Source: Diaphorobacter caeni (GTDB lineage Bacteria; Pseudomonadota; Gammaproteobacteria; Burkholderiales; Burkholderiaceae_C). From it: DNA of 64,000 nt. Where the stretch lies: the NCBI RefSeq assembly GCF_015354245.1, contig NZ_JADKYZ010000003.1:62001-126000 (forward strand), read 5' to 3'. The notes below the pieces were generated by a model. That model made no database searches, was not told the origin of the DNA, and was given only the letters and a program-made list of their open reading frames with translations. A program made the position numbers and the translations under genes. This document shows, in pieces, positions 44,539-52,894 of the stretch (positions are counted from its first letter, which is position 1; every line of letters begins with the position of its first letter).

Positions 44539-45111
44539 ATGAAAGCTATCGCATTTTTCGCACTGACCGCCATCGCAAGCACCGCCTTCGCAGCTGGTCC
44601 CATCACCATCAACGGTACCAGCAACCAGTCGACGTTCACATCGGACACCACCATCAAGAACACATCGGGTGCCAACAACAAGGCGCTGCAGAATGTGTCG
44701 TCCAATGCGGCGGAAGTGACCATCAAGGGCACATCCAATCAGACATCCGATCTGACGGATTCCCATGTCAAGAACGAAGCCAAGGGTGACTACTCCGTTG
44801 CGCGCCAGAACCTGGCAACCAACAATGGCAAGGTGGAGATTCTGGGCACCTCCAATCAGGACGTTCTGGCTGACGGCGCCAACATCAGCAACATGGCTGA
44901 CGGCAATGGCGCACGTGCAACCCAGAACATTTCCTCGAACTACGGACGAGTGACTGTTGCGCTCGGCGGCACTTCGAACCAGTACACCAGCCTGATGGGC
45001 AAGTCGGCCGCCATCAACCTGGCCAAGGGTTCGTTGTCCACTGCAGTGCAGAACATTTCGTCCAACGACGCTTGCGCGGACGATCCTTGCCCAGGTGGCC
45101 GCTGCCACTGA
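44539..45111 (+). CDS. Curlin-like secreted repeat protein (amyloid subunit candidate)
   Basis: 190 residues from the ATG at 44539, preceded by AGGAGAGAC. Signal peptide MKAIAFFALTAIASTAFA. The mature protein is four repeats of about 38-41 residues: (G)xVxIxGTSNQ, a variable stretch, xIxNxAxG, then AxQNxSSN. Regular Asn/Gln positions and alternating hydrophobics recall the strand-turn-strand repeats of curlins (S-x5-Q-x-G-x-N-x-A-x3-Q), but the motif differs. The tail is DACADDPCPGGRCH, with three cysteines and a terminal histidine, unusual for a curlin. A CsgG-like gene lies in the same operon. I infer a cell-surface functional amyloid; it is not a recognised CsgA. Confidence 0.7.
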   Translation: MKAIAFFALTAIASTAFAAGPITINGTSNQSTFTSDTTIKNTSGANNKALQNVSSNAAEVTIKGTSNQTSDLTDSHVKNEAKGDYSVARQNLATNNGKVEILGTSNQDVLADGANISNMADGNGARATQNISSNYGRVTVALGGTSNQYTSLMGKSAAINLAKGSLSTAVQNISSNDACADDPCPGGRCH

Positions 45112-45119
45112 TGGTATGT

Positions 45120-45150
45120 GTGACATCGGGTTTTGGCGACCCGATGTCAC
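45120..45150 (+). terminator. Strong terminator/attenuator after the repeat-protein gene
   Basis: GTGACATCGGGT (45120-45131) and ACCCGATGTCAC (45139-45150) form a perfect 12-bp stem with a 7-base loop, followed by TTCGCTTTT. It begins 9 bases after the stop and would end most transcripts here, so the subunit is made in excess over the downstream secretion genes. Confidence 0.75.
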
Positions 45151-45184
45151 TTCGCTTTTCCCCAACTCGTAAGGAGGCCGCATC

Positions 45185-45619
45185 ATGAACCACCGCTTCA
45201 GCGGTTATGTGCTGATGGCTACCGCCGTCTGCCTGAGTGCGCCCATCTGCGCTCTGGCACAGGCTCCGGGTGAGGACCCCATTGTTCTGACTAAAGAGGT
45301 GAAGGTGCAGATGCTGCCCCTGAACCAGACCAAGACCAGCGGTCAGATCAATTACACCAACGGCATCCCCGCCTGGCAACAGGCCAAGCTGTCGCGCTAC
45401 ACGGCCAAGGCATTCTCGGCCGACACCACCGGCATCTACACCGAAAAGGACGTGGTGCAGACGGTCAAGACGCAGGGCGCCAAGGTGACCTGCTCGCAGT
45501 CCGTGGGCAGCAACGTGCAGGGCACGACGCCCGCCGGCGCAGCCGCGAAAGGGCAGCTCGGAGCGAGCGGAGATCAAGTCGTCGTGCTGCGCGGCGATCT
45601 GGTCAACGTGTGCTTCTGA
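45185..45619 (+). CDS. Small secreted protein of the curli-like operon
   Basis: 144 residues with an AAGGAGG ribosome-binding site. Signal peptide ends CALAQA. The mature part reads LTKEVKVQMLPLNQTKTSGQ early and has two cysteines (TCSQS and the C-terminal VNVCF) that could form a disulphide. The family is unknown to me. By position between the repeat protein and the CsgG-like gene it may play the part of a CsgE/CsgF/CsgC-type chaperone or nucleator, but no similarity to these is visible. Confidence 0.6.
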   Translation: MNHRFSGYVLMATAVCLSAPICALAQAPGEDPIVLTKEVKVQMLPLNQTKTSGQINYTNGIPAWQQAKLSRYTAKAFSADTTGIYTEKDVVQTVKTQGAKVTCSQSVGSNVQGTTPAGAAAKGQLGASGDQVVVLRGDLVNVCF

Positions 45620-45792
45620 GAAAGCACGCTACAAGAGGACTTTGCGACAAATGGAGGGCTGGCGCGACATCTCGTGATTTCGCGGCAGTGGAAGCAGTCG
45701 CAAAGCCTCGCTTTGATTTTGAAGAAACATCGGCTTCCGTTTCGCCCCCAAACGACACACTCTCGGCGCTGCATAAAAAAGGGAGGCATGCC

Positions 45793-47553
45793 ATGACTGC
45801 TGGTTCATCCATCTCACAAGAGACATCTCCAGTACGCCGCGCATCGCGGCTTTCGTTCTGGCTGGGATGTGCAGCAAGCGTATTCCTTCTCAGTGCCTGC
45901 ACCACGCCGATGGATCCACGCAAGGACGCGGCGTACCACGAATTCGCCTACACGGCCGATCGCCCGACGGTGCGCCCGATCCGTTCGATATCCAGCTTTT
46001 CCGACTCGCTGATGTGCATGGACGAGATGTTGCGCGCCGCGCAGCTCCCCACCACGCTCATCACCAGCAAGAACTTCATCGACTACTCCTCCAAGGTGCC
46101 CGCAGGCACCAAGGAGATGATCATCACGGCGCTGTCGCAGATGTCGCGCCGCTCCAATGCCTTCCGCTACGTGGACTACGAGGTCAACATCGTCCAGCAG
46201 GACACGGTGCAGAACCTCACCACCATTCTGCTCAACAACAACCAGATCCAGCTGCAGCGCCCCGCGCTCTACATGTCGGGTGGCATCACCTTTGTGGACC
46301 AGGCCGTCATCAGCAACCGCAACGACGCGGGATTCTCGGGACCGCGCATCGACATGGGCGTCAGCAAGAGCGCCACGGCCACCGTGATGGGGCTGGAGAT
46401 GCACATCGGCGACTTCCGTACCCGCACGCTGATTCCGGGCCTCGATTCGGCCAACGAAGTGGTGATCGGCGGCGGCGGTCAGGGCCTTGATCTCGCGGGC
46501 CGCATCGGCACCTACGGCGTGACCTTCAACGTAGGCCGTGACTACGCCATCGGCTCGGGCGGCGCGCTGCGCACGCTCGTCGATCTGGCCACCATCGAGC
46601 TGATCGGCAAATGGTCGCGCGTGCCCTACTGGCAATGCCTGACCCTCGATCAGACGCATCCCGACTTCCAGCGCCAGATGCGCGACTGGTACATGGACAG
46701 CGGTGGCGTCGCACAGGCCAAGCTGATCCAGAGCTCGCTCGTCGCGCAGGGCTATCTGCCGCCGGGCACCGAAGTGCTCGACAGGGACTCCCGCGATCTG
46801 CGTGATGCGCTCGCGCGCTTTCAGTCCGACAACGGCCTCGTGCCCAACGGCACCATGGACTTCAGCACCTACGAGCGGGCACTGAACCGCTTCGTCACGC
46901 TCGACAACTCCGGCCACCTCCGTCAGATTGGCTGGACGCCATCCGGCCCCAGTGGCGGCGCTCAGGAGGGCAAGGCCTATGCGGGCTATCTGCCGGTCAA
47001 GAATGCCAAGGAAATCCAGCTGACGGCATCGGCCCCGATCGATCGCGTCATCGACCTGCAGATCAAGAACCCGATCGGCCCCGGCGACAAGCCGACCTTC
47101 GAGGTGGGCGAGCAGGTCTTCGCCGCCGCCACCGTGTCACGCGCATCGCATGTCTATTGCTACTTCAACGACGCGGTCGGCAACGTCATGCGCCTCACGC
47201 CCAACAACGTGAACCCGAGCTCGCTGGTGTCCGCCAATGCGGTGCTGCGTCTGCCCGACTGGCTGGTGCCCAACCCCGCGTTCATCATGGACGCGAGCCA
47301 GCCCGGAACGGAACGCCTCGCCTGCCTCGCCACGGCAGAGGACGTGATGGACAGGCTGCCCGCTCCGCTGCAGGGCGCCGGCGTGGTCAATGTTCCCGGC
47401 TACCGCTCCATCGAAGACGTGGAAAAGGCCTTCCGCCATGCTCTGGGTGAGGAGCCCTTCTCCAAGGCCGAGGTGCAGTGGCGCGTGATCCCCAAGCGGG
47501 CACAGCCGGTGCAGCAGCAACCCACAGCGAACAGGCCCGCACCGAACGCCTGA
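45793..47553 (+). CDS. CsgG-like outer-membrane lipoprotein with PG-binding-like and DUF4384 domains
   Basis: 586 residues from the ATG at 45793 (GGGAGG upstream). The lipobox FLLSAC puts the lipidated cysteine at residue 36. Residues ~50-300 resemble CsgG/HfaB: ALSQMSRRSNAFRYVDYE, ALYMSGGITFVDQAVIS and a beta-rich stretch that would form the pore barrel. Residues ~315-370 look like a peptidoglycan-binding repeat (LRDALARFQSDNGLVPNG). Residues ~435-530 match DUF4384 (FEVGEQVFAAATVSRASHVY, then GNVMRLTPNN). Curli CsgG is about half this length, so the extra domains are notable. It presumably forms the export pore for the repeat protein. Confidence 0.78.
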   Translation: MTAGSSISQETSPVRRASRLSFWLGCAASVFLLSACTTPMDPRKDAAYHEFAYTADRPTVRPIRSISSFSDSLMCMDEMLRAAQLPTTLITSKNFIDYSSKVPAGTKEMIITALSQMSRRSNAFRYVDYEVNIVQQDTVQNLTTILLNNNQIQLQRPALYMSGGITFVDQAVISNRNDAGFSGPRIDMGVSKSATATVMGLEMHIGDFRTRTLIPGLDSANEVVIGGGGQGLDLAGRIGTYGVTFNVGRDYAIGSGGALRTLVDLATIELIGKWSRVPYWQCLTLDQTHPDFQRQMRDWYMDSGGVAQAKLIQSSLVAQGYLPPGTEVLDRDSRDLRDALARFQSDNGLVPNGTMDFSTYERALNRFVTLDNSGHLRQIGWTPSGPSGGAQEGKAYAGYLPVKNAKEIQLTASAPIDRVIDLQIKNPIGPGDKPTFEVGEQVFAAATVSRASHVYCYFNDAVGNVMRLTPNNVNPSSLVSANAVLRLPDWLVPNPAFIMDASQPGTERLACLATAEDVMDRLPAPLQGAGVVNVPGYRSIEDVEKAFRHALGEEPFSKAEVQWRVIPKRAQPVQQQPTANRPAPNA

Positions 47554-47644
47554 AGGTTGCGGCAGGCAGGGCAAGGACAACCGGGCGGCCTGAAGACGGG
47601 CCGCCCGAGCAAAAGACATGTAGAGCCACCCCAGGAGGAGCACG

Positions 47645-48892
47645 ATGCGCAAGGATTCCGTCGCCACAGGCGTGCGTCGAGGCTGCATTGCGCTTTGCAT
47701 TTCAATGCTCGCACTGCTCGTCACCGCTCCCGACACTCAGGCCGTCGTGCGCGCCATTCCCGGCGCGCAGATCCAGCCACCCAACACATCGTCGGCCCAG
47801 CACGCCCCGGTGCAGCCCGCTGGCGTCGCATCGCCCTCTTCCATCCAGCCGGCCGGCACATCGGTGGCGCCACCGCCCATCAAGCCATCGGGCCAACCGG
47901 GCGCGTCGGCTCCAAAGCTCATGGAGCCCGATGAGAACGACACCGATGCCGAGCGCATCCGCAAGCTCGAAGCGACGGCGATGGTCAGCGCCAAGCGTGG
48001 CAGTGCCGCGGACCGGCTGGCAGCACGCACCTCGTGGCTTCTCGGCCTGCTCTACCTGCATGGCGAACACGCGCCGGTCGATCGCGCCACCGCGCAAAAA
48101 TGGTTCGAGCGCGCGCGCACCCTGAACGAACCCATGGGCAACGCCGGGCTCGCATGGTGCGAGATCGACGGCTGCGTCGGGCCGCCCTCCCCCCGTACCG
48201 CTCGCAACTATCTCCCGCCGCTCAAGAACGCCAACCCCGGCCTCGCGCTGTTCCTCGACTGGAAAATTCAGGAACGCGTCGCGCCCGTCCAAGGCACCAG
48301 CGCGACCCAGTCCACGCACACCAATCCCGACATACAGCGCATGCAGCTGCTGCAGCAGGCCGCTCAGGCGGGCAACGCTTCGGCGCTCAATGAACTCGGC
48401 CTGATAAACGTCACCGCATCGCGCTACGATCTCGCCCTGCCGCAGTTCACCAGCGCTGCCAAACGCTCGCCAGCCGCCGCCTCCAACCTCAAGCTGCTGA
48501 ACGTGCGCATCGAACAAAACCAGAAGACCGCACCAGGAAAATCCGCGAGTGACCGCGCCGAAGGCTGGTACACCGAGGCCCGCCGCTACCATCGCGGTGA
48601 AGGCGTGCCCTCGAACTACGCGGAGGCCATCCGCCTCTACCAACTCGCCGCTGCCGCAGGCCACCCCCCCTCACGCCGCATGCTCGAGCTGATCTATTCG
48701 CGCCCGGCGCCCGGCGGCTCCGTCAACGTCGCATGGATGCGCCAGCTGGCAAGCATGGACGTCACGGCCGAGGGCGCGATCCTCAGCATCTCCACACCGC
48801 CCACCCCCCTGCTCTTCGTGCGCGATCAGACACCGCTGTATGAATTCATTCCGCAGGAATGGAGGAAGGACAGAAGTCTGGGGCAGCGGTGA
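47645..48892 (+). CDS. Secreted Sel1/TPR-like repeat protein
   Basis: 415 residues with an exceptionally good AGGAGGAG ribosome-binding site. Signal peptide ends APDTQA, followed by a Pro-rich stretch of about 60 residues. Sel1-type repeats are visible at SWLLGLLYLHGEHAPVDRAT and ARRYHRGEGVPSNYAEAIRL, then YQLAAAAGHPPSRRMLELIY. Such helical repeats act as protein-interaction scaffolds in the periplasm. It is the last gene of the operon and probably assists assembly. Confidence 0.75.
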   Translation: MRKDSVATGVRRGCIALCISMLALLVTAPDTQAVVRAIPGAQIQPPNTSSAQHAPVQPAGVASPSSIQPAGTSVAPPPIKPSGQPGASAPKLMEPDENDTDAERIRKLEATAMVSAKRGSAADRLAARTSWLLGLLYLHGEHAPVDRATAQKWFERARTLNEPMGNAGLAWCEIDGCVGPPSPRTARNYLPPLKNANPGLALFLDWKIQERVAPVQGTSATQSTHTNPDIQRMQLLQQAAQAGNASALNELGLINVTASRYDLALPQFTSAAKRSPAAASNLKLLNVRIEQNQKTAPGKSASDRAEGWYTEARRYHRGEGVPSNYAEAIRLYQLAAAAGHPPSRRMLELIYSRPAPGGSVNVAWMRQLASMDVTAEGAILSISTPPTPLLFVRDQTPLYEFIPQEWRKDRSLGQR

Positions 48893-48893
48893 G

Positions 48894-49820
48894 CTATCGC
48901 GGCGACGGCTGCTTGCCCGCCTCGCCAAGCCCCGCTGTCTGCTCCTTGATCCAGTCCCGAAACAGCATCACCTTGCGTGCGTGCCGCTGCAGCTGCGGGC
49001 GCACGAGGTAGTACGACGCGCCGGTGCGCACCGGCAGGTTGAACGGGCGCACCAGGCGCTGCGCCTTCAGATCATCCGCGAGCAGTGACGTCTGGCCCAC
49101 GGCGATTCCAAGGCCCTCGACGGCGGCCTGCCAGGTGAGCACCGAGGTGCTGAAGCGCATGCGTTCGGTGCTGGCGATGTCTTCGTCGTAGCGGCACAGG
49201 CGCGTCCATGTCGGCCAGTCGTCCTGTCGGTAGTGCGACACCAGCAGGCAGGTGCGCAGCAGCGCGCGTGGATAGGCCGCGTCGGGCGCGTGCTTCCTGA
49301 AGAACTCGGGGCTGCAGACCGGCTCGATGATGTCTTCGAACAGAAAATCCGCATCCTGCCCCTGCCAGGCACCGTTGCCCATCTGGATGGCGAGATCGAC
49401 GTTGTCGCGATCAAAGTCCACCGGCTTCACGGAGTTGGTGATGACGACCGAGATGTCCTTGTAGCGCGCATGAAAGTCCGACAGGCGCGGAATCAGCCAC
49501 TTGGCGGCGAAGGTGGTGTAGGTCTGGATGCGCAGCGTGTTGTCCGAGCCGCTGCGCATGATGCTCGAGGTGGCCTTGGAAATGGCCTCGAAGGCCGGTG
49601 CAATCTCTTCGCCGTAGAGCACGCCCGCCTGCGTGAGGCTGATGCCGTGGCGCTCGCGGCGGAACAGCTCGATGCCGAGATAGGTCTGCAGCACGTTGAG
49701 CTGCTTGCTCACGGCAGACTGGCTGATGTGCAGTTCCTGCGCGGCCTTGGTCAGGTTCTGGGTGCGCACGACGGCATCAAAAACCTTGAGCGGATTGAGC
49801 GGAGGCAGCTTTTTCGACAT
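48894..49820 (-). CDS. LysR-family regulator (GcvA-like)
   Basis: 308 residues from the ATG at 49820. The HTH reads NPLKVFDAVVRTQNLTKAAQ, then LHISQSAVSKQLNVLQTYLG, and the binding domain follows from ~95. It is the last gene, 51 bp after the hydrolase, of the acyl-CoA/Bug operon on the same strand and may control it. Its end nearly touches the convergent Sel1 gene. Confidence 0.85.
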   Translation of the reverse strand: MSKKLPPLNPLKVFDAVVRTQNLTKAAQELHISQSAVSKQLNVLQTYLGIELFRRERHGISLTQAGVLYGEEIAPAFEAISKATSSIMRSGSDNTLRIQTYTTFAAKWLIPRLSDFHARYKDISVVITNSVKPVDFDRDNVDLAIQMGNGAWQGQDADFLFEDIIEPVCSPEFFRKHAPDAAYPRALLRTCLLVSHYRQDDWPTWTRLCRYDEDIASTERMRFSTSVLTWQAAVEGLGIAVGQTSLLADDLKAQRLVRPFNLPVRTGASYYLVRPQLQRHARKVMLFRDWIKEQTAGLGEAGKQPSPR

Positions 49821-49871
49821 GGACGGATTGTAGGAGCGCCAGCGCATCGCACCGGCGTGCATCTCCGGGTT

Positions 49872-50750
49872 TCAGCGCTGCGCGAGCCAGGAGTGGAGCA
49901 GCACGTTGACGGTGGAGGCGGCGTCGTACTGCACCCAGTGCCCCGCGTTCGGGATCACCATCCATTCGCGCTCCGGGCGGCTCTGCGCGAGAAACTCCGC
50001 AGCCTTCACCGGCTCGGCGGTCACGTCGCGCTCGCCCCAGAGCAGCAGCATCGGTGCCTGCACGTCGGGCAGAACGTGGGTCAGCAGGGGCTTGTGCGAA
50101 TAGGTCTTGCTGTAAAAGCGCGTTTTCTCGCACGACTGCTCGTGGATCCAGCAGGCATCCGCATCGGCCTCGCCCGCGAGCATGAAGGCCTCGAGATTCT
50201 CCTTGAGCACCAGCGCGCGCTCTTCGCCGTCGAACTCGCGCCAGTTGCGCATCGCCACCTCACTCGCGCGCCGCAGGCCGTGGCCCGCACTGCCGAGCAG
50301 CGTGAGCGTGCGGATCTGGGGCATGCGCTGCGCGACCTTCGCAGCGATCAGACCACCGAACGAGAAGCCCATCAGATGAAACGGCAGCTTGCCCAACAGG
50401 TCTTCCACACCGTGCTGCACCGTCTGCACGAGCAGATCGAGCCGCGCCGGATCGCGTGCGGGCAGATCGAAGTCATCCGAATCGCCAAAACCCGGCATGT
50501 CCGGCAGCAGTACGCGATAGCGGTCCGCCAACGTGGCCACGTTGCGCACCCAGTGCAGCCATGTCCCGTGGCCGCCGTGCAGCGCGACCAGCGGCACGCC
50601 CTGCGGGTCGCCCCACTCGCGCCATTGCACGCTGCAGCCCGCGTGCTGCGTAACATGCAGGCGCGCCGTGGCCTGCAACGCGCGCACGGCTTGGGGGATG
50701 CGCTCGACGTGTTCGACATGTTCGATGTGCCCGGCTTCTTGTTCACTCAT
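49872..50750 (-). CDS. Alpha/beta hydrolase
   Basis: 292 residues from the ATG at 50750. The fold is recognisable from VPLVALHGGHGTWLHWVRNV (oxyanion HG), the nucleophile elbow MGFSFGGLIAAKV (Ser) and the C-terminal NAGHWVQYD (His), with an Asp expected in LLLWGERD. It resembles hydrolases of meta-cleavage or lactone type. Fifteen or thirty bases follow the acyl-CoA ligase gene, so it likely cleaves an intermediate or thioester of the same pathway. Confidence 0.82.
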   Translation of the reverse strand: MSEQEAGHIEHVEHVERIPQAVRALQATARLHVTQHAGCSVQWREWGDPQGVPLVALHGGHGTWLHWVRNVATLADRYRVLLPDMPGFGDSDDFDLPARDPARLDLLVQTVQHGVEDLLGKLPFHLMGFSFGGLIAAKVAQRMPQIRTLTLLGSAGHGLRRASEVAMRNWREFDGEERALVLKENLEAFMLAGEADADACWIHEQSCEKTRFYSKTYSHKPLLTHVLPDVQAPMLLLWGERDVTAEPVKAAEFLAQSRPEREWMVIPNAGHWVQYDAASTVNVLLHSWLAQR

Positions 50751-50780
50751 GCAATGCACTTTCAACGCACCTTTGGCGGA

Positions 50781-52889
50781 TCAGGCCTGCAGAATCAAGG
50801 CATCCACCGCGAGCACGCCCTCGCCTTCGGGCATGACCATGAGCGGATTGACCTCGGCCTCGCTGACCCTGAGTTCCGGGCGCACGGCGAGCTGGGACAG
50901 GTTGGCGATGGTCTGCGCCAGCGCCTCCAGATCGCCCTTCTTCGTGCCGCGCAGTCCCGCCACGGTCTGCAGCATGCGGACCTCGCCGATCATCTCGCGC
51001 GCCACCTCCACGCTCACCGGCGCCAGGCGAATGCTGCGATCCTTCATCACCTCGGCCCAGATGCCTCCGGCCGCGAGCATGATGATCGGCCCCGCGTCCA
51101 CATCGACGCGATAGCCCACGAGCACCTCGGTCAGCCCCTTGCGCATGGGCTGCACCAGCACCTCGTTGCAGGCAATGCCCGGCGCGCGCTCGGTCAGGTT
51201 CTTCCTGAGCGTGCCAAAGGCCTGCGCGAGTTGTTCTGCGTTCTGGATGCCGAGCACCACGCCGCCAACCTCGGTCTTGTGCGGAATCTGCGCGGAGCAG
51301 ACCTTGGCGACGACGGGAAAGGCAAACGGCAATTCCGCCGATGCCGTGTTCATCGCGCCCATCGCATCCATCGCGAACGTCGCGGCGGGCGCGTGCGGCA
51401 CGTTCAGCTCATCGAGCAGCGCGTAGGCATCCGACTCCTTGAGCGAACGGGCGTCGACCACCTGCCCGGCCGTCGCGCCCTGCCCCGGCTGGCGGCGCGC
51501 AAACACCGACGCGATGGCATCGGCGCAGGCCTCAGGCGTGCGAAAGCACGGAATCCGCGCCTCCGTCAGCTGCGCGAGGGCATTCGGCGCATCGGGCACG
51601 AGCATGGCGAGAAGCGGCTTGTCGTGATCCGCACTGTCGATGATCGGCTTGACGGCCAAGTCCGGGTTGAAGCGCGCGGACGAGCCCACGACCGCGACCA
51701 CCAGATCGAACTCCGGGGCCTCGAGAAGAATGTCGAGCGCCTTCTTCATCACCTCGTACTTGGTGCCCGCCAGCGTCAGGTCGAGCACGCGGCCAGCGGT
51801 TCCGGGGATGTCGGCGGCCTGCAGTTTCGCGAGCGTTTCGGGCGAGACCGACTCGACCGTTACGTCGCGGATGCCAAGCTGGTCCACCACCATCGCGGCA
51901 CCGCCGCCGGTCGTGGTCACCACGCCGACGCGCTTGCTTGTCTTGCGCGCCAGCGGCAGCTTCTTCGCGAGCGGCATCACCTCGAACAGCGTCTCCAGCA
52001 TTTCCACGCGCACGACGCCCAGATCCTTGAGGAAGGCATCGGCGATGTCATCCTCGCCCGCGAGCGCGCCGGTATGCGTGGCCGACATTTCCGCCGCAGC
52101 GCTGGAGCGCCCCAGCTTGTAGGCCACCACCGGCTTGCCGCGCAGCGCAGCCTCGCGGGCAAAGGCCTTGAGCTTGTCGCCATGGTGCAGGCTTTCGAGA
52201 AACAGCACATAGCCCTCGATCTTCGGATCATCGAGCGTGGCCATGCAGATCTCGCCGACGCTCAGGTCCACCTCGCTGCCGACCGAGACCAAACCCGCAA
52301 AACCCACGCCGCGCGCCTTGCCGCGCGACACCAGCGCGCCGATCATGCTGCCGCTGTGCGATGCGACGAACACGTTGCCCGTGGGCATGTCGGGCTCCGC
52401 GAAGGCTGCGTTGGCCGTCAGCATCAGCCCGTTGGACGGATTGACCACCCCGAGACTGCTCGGGCCGAGCAAGCGGATGCCGGTGTCTTCGGCGATCTGC
52501 CGCAGCGCTTCCTCGCGCGCCGCGCCCTCGGGGCCGGTCTCGGAAAAGCCGCTGGCCAGAATCACGACCAGCTTCACGCCGAGCCGCGCGCATTCGCGCA
52601 CCGTGTCGACCACGGTGTCGGTGGGCGACAGCACGAAGACGGTGTCGGGCACTTCGGGCAGCGCCGCGAGCGAGGGCCACGCCTGCTCGCCCTGCACCTC
52701 GGCGCGGTTGGGGTTGATCGGATAGACCTTGCCCGCAAAACCCGCGCGGCGCAGGAATTGCTGGGGGCGGCCACCGGTCTTTTTGGTGTCGTCCGATGCA
52801 CCGACCAGCGCGACGCTGGCCGGATACAGCAGCGCCTTGCACAGGTCGGAGTCCTTGGATCGGTTTGAATTTTTGCTGTTGCTCGACAT
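50781..52889 (-). CDS. NDP-forming acyl-CoA synthetase (acetate-CoA ligase type)
   Basis: 702 residues. The CoA-binding N-terminal domain begins LLYPASVALVGASDDTKKTG, with SHSGSMIGALVSRGKARGVG following; AYKLGRSSAAAEMSATHTGA is the usual Ser-His-Thr-Gly-type segment, and the C-terminal ATP-grasp_5 region includes PFAFPVVAKVCSAQIPHKTE and GVVLGI. The alpha and beta parts are fused in one chain. It would activate an organic acid to its CoA thioester, or recover ATP from one. The Bug gene starts the preceding reading frame only 5 bp away, so they are co-transcribed. Confidence 0.85.
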   Translation of the reverse strand: MSSNSKNSNRSKDSDLCKALLYPASVALVGASDDTKKTGGRPQQFLRRAGFAGKVYPINPNRAEVQGEQAWPSLAALPEVPDTVFVLSPTDTVVDTVRECARLGVKLVVILASGFSETGPEGAAREEALRQIAEDTGIRLLGPSSLGVVNPSNGLMLTANAAFAEPDMPTGNVFVASHSGSMIGALVSRGKARGVGFAGLVSVGSEVDLSVGEICMATLDDPKIEGYVLFLESLHHGDKLKAFAREAALRGKPVVAYKLGRSSAAAEMSATHTGALAGEDDIADAFLKDLGVVRVEMLETLFEVMPLAKKLPLARKTSKRVGVVTTTGGGAAMVVDQLGIRDVTVESVSPETLAKLQAADIPGTAGRVLDLTLAGTKYEVMKKALDILLEAPEFDLVVAVVGSSARFNPDLAVKPIIDSADHDKPLLAMLVPDAPNALAQLTEARIPCFRTPEACADAIASVFARRQPGQGATAGQVVDARSLKESDAYALLDELNVPHAPAATFAMDAMGAMNTASAELPFAFPVVAKVCSAQIPHKTEVGGVVLGIQNAEQLAQAFGTLRKNLTERAPGIACNEVLVQPMRKGLTEVLVGYRVDVDAGPIIMLAAGGIWAEVMKDRSIRLAPVSVEVAREMIGEVRMLQTVAGLRGTKKGDLEALAQTIANLSQLAVRPELRVSEAEVNPLMVMPEGEGVLAVDALILQA

Positions 52890-52894
52890 TGAAA

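Noticed and set aside
49233-52868. 1211-codon open frame on the plus strand
   Set aside because: It crosses the antisense of three well-supported genes (LysR, hydrolase, acyl-CoA ligase) and shows low-complexity His/Arg-rich sequence with no domain.
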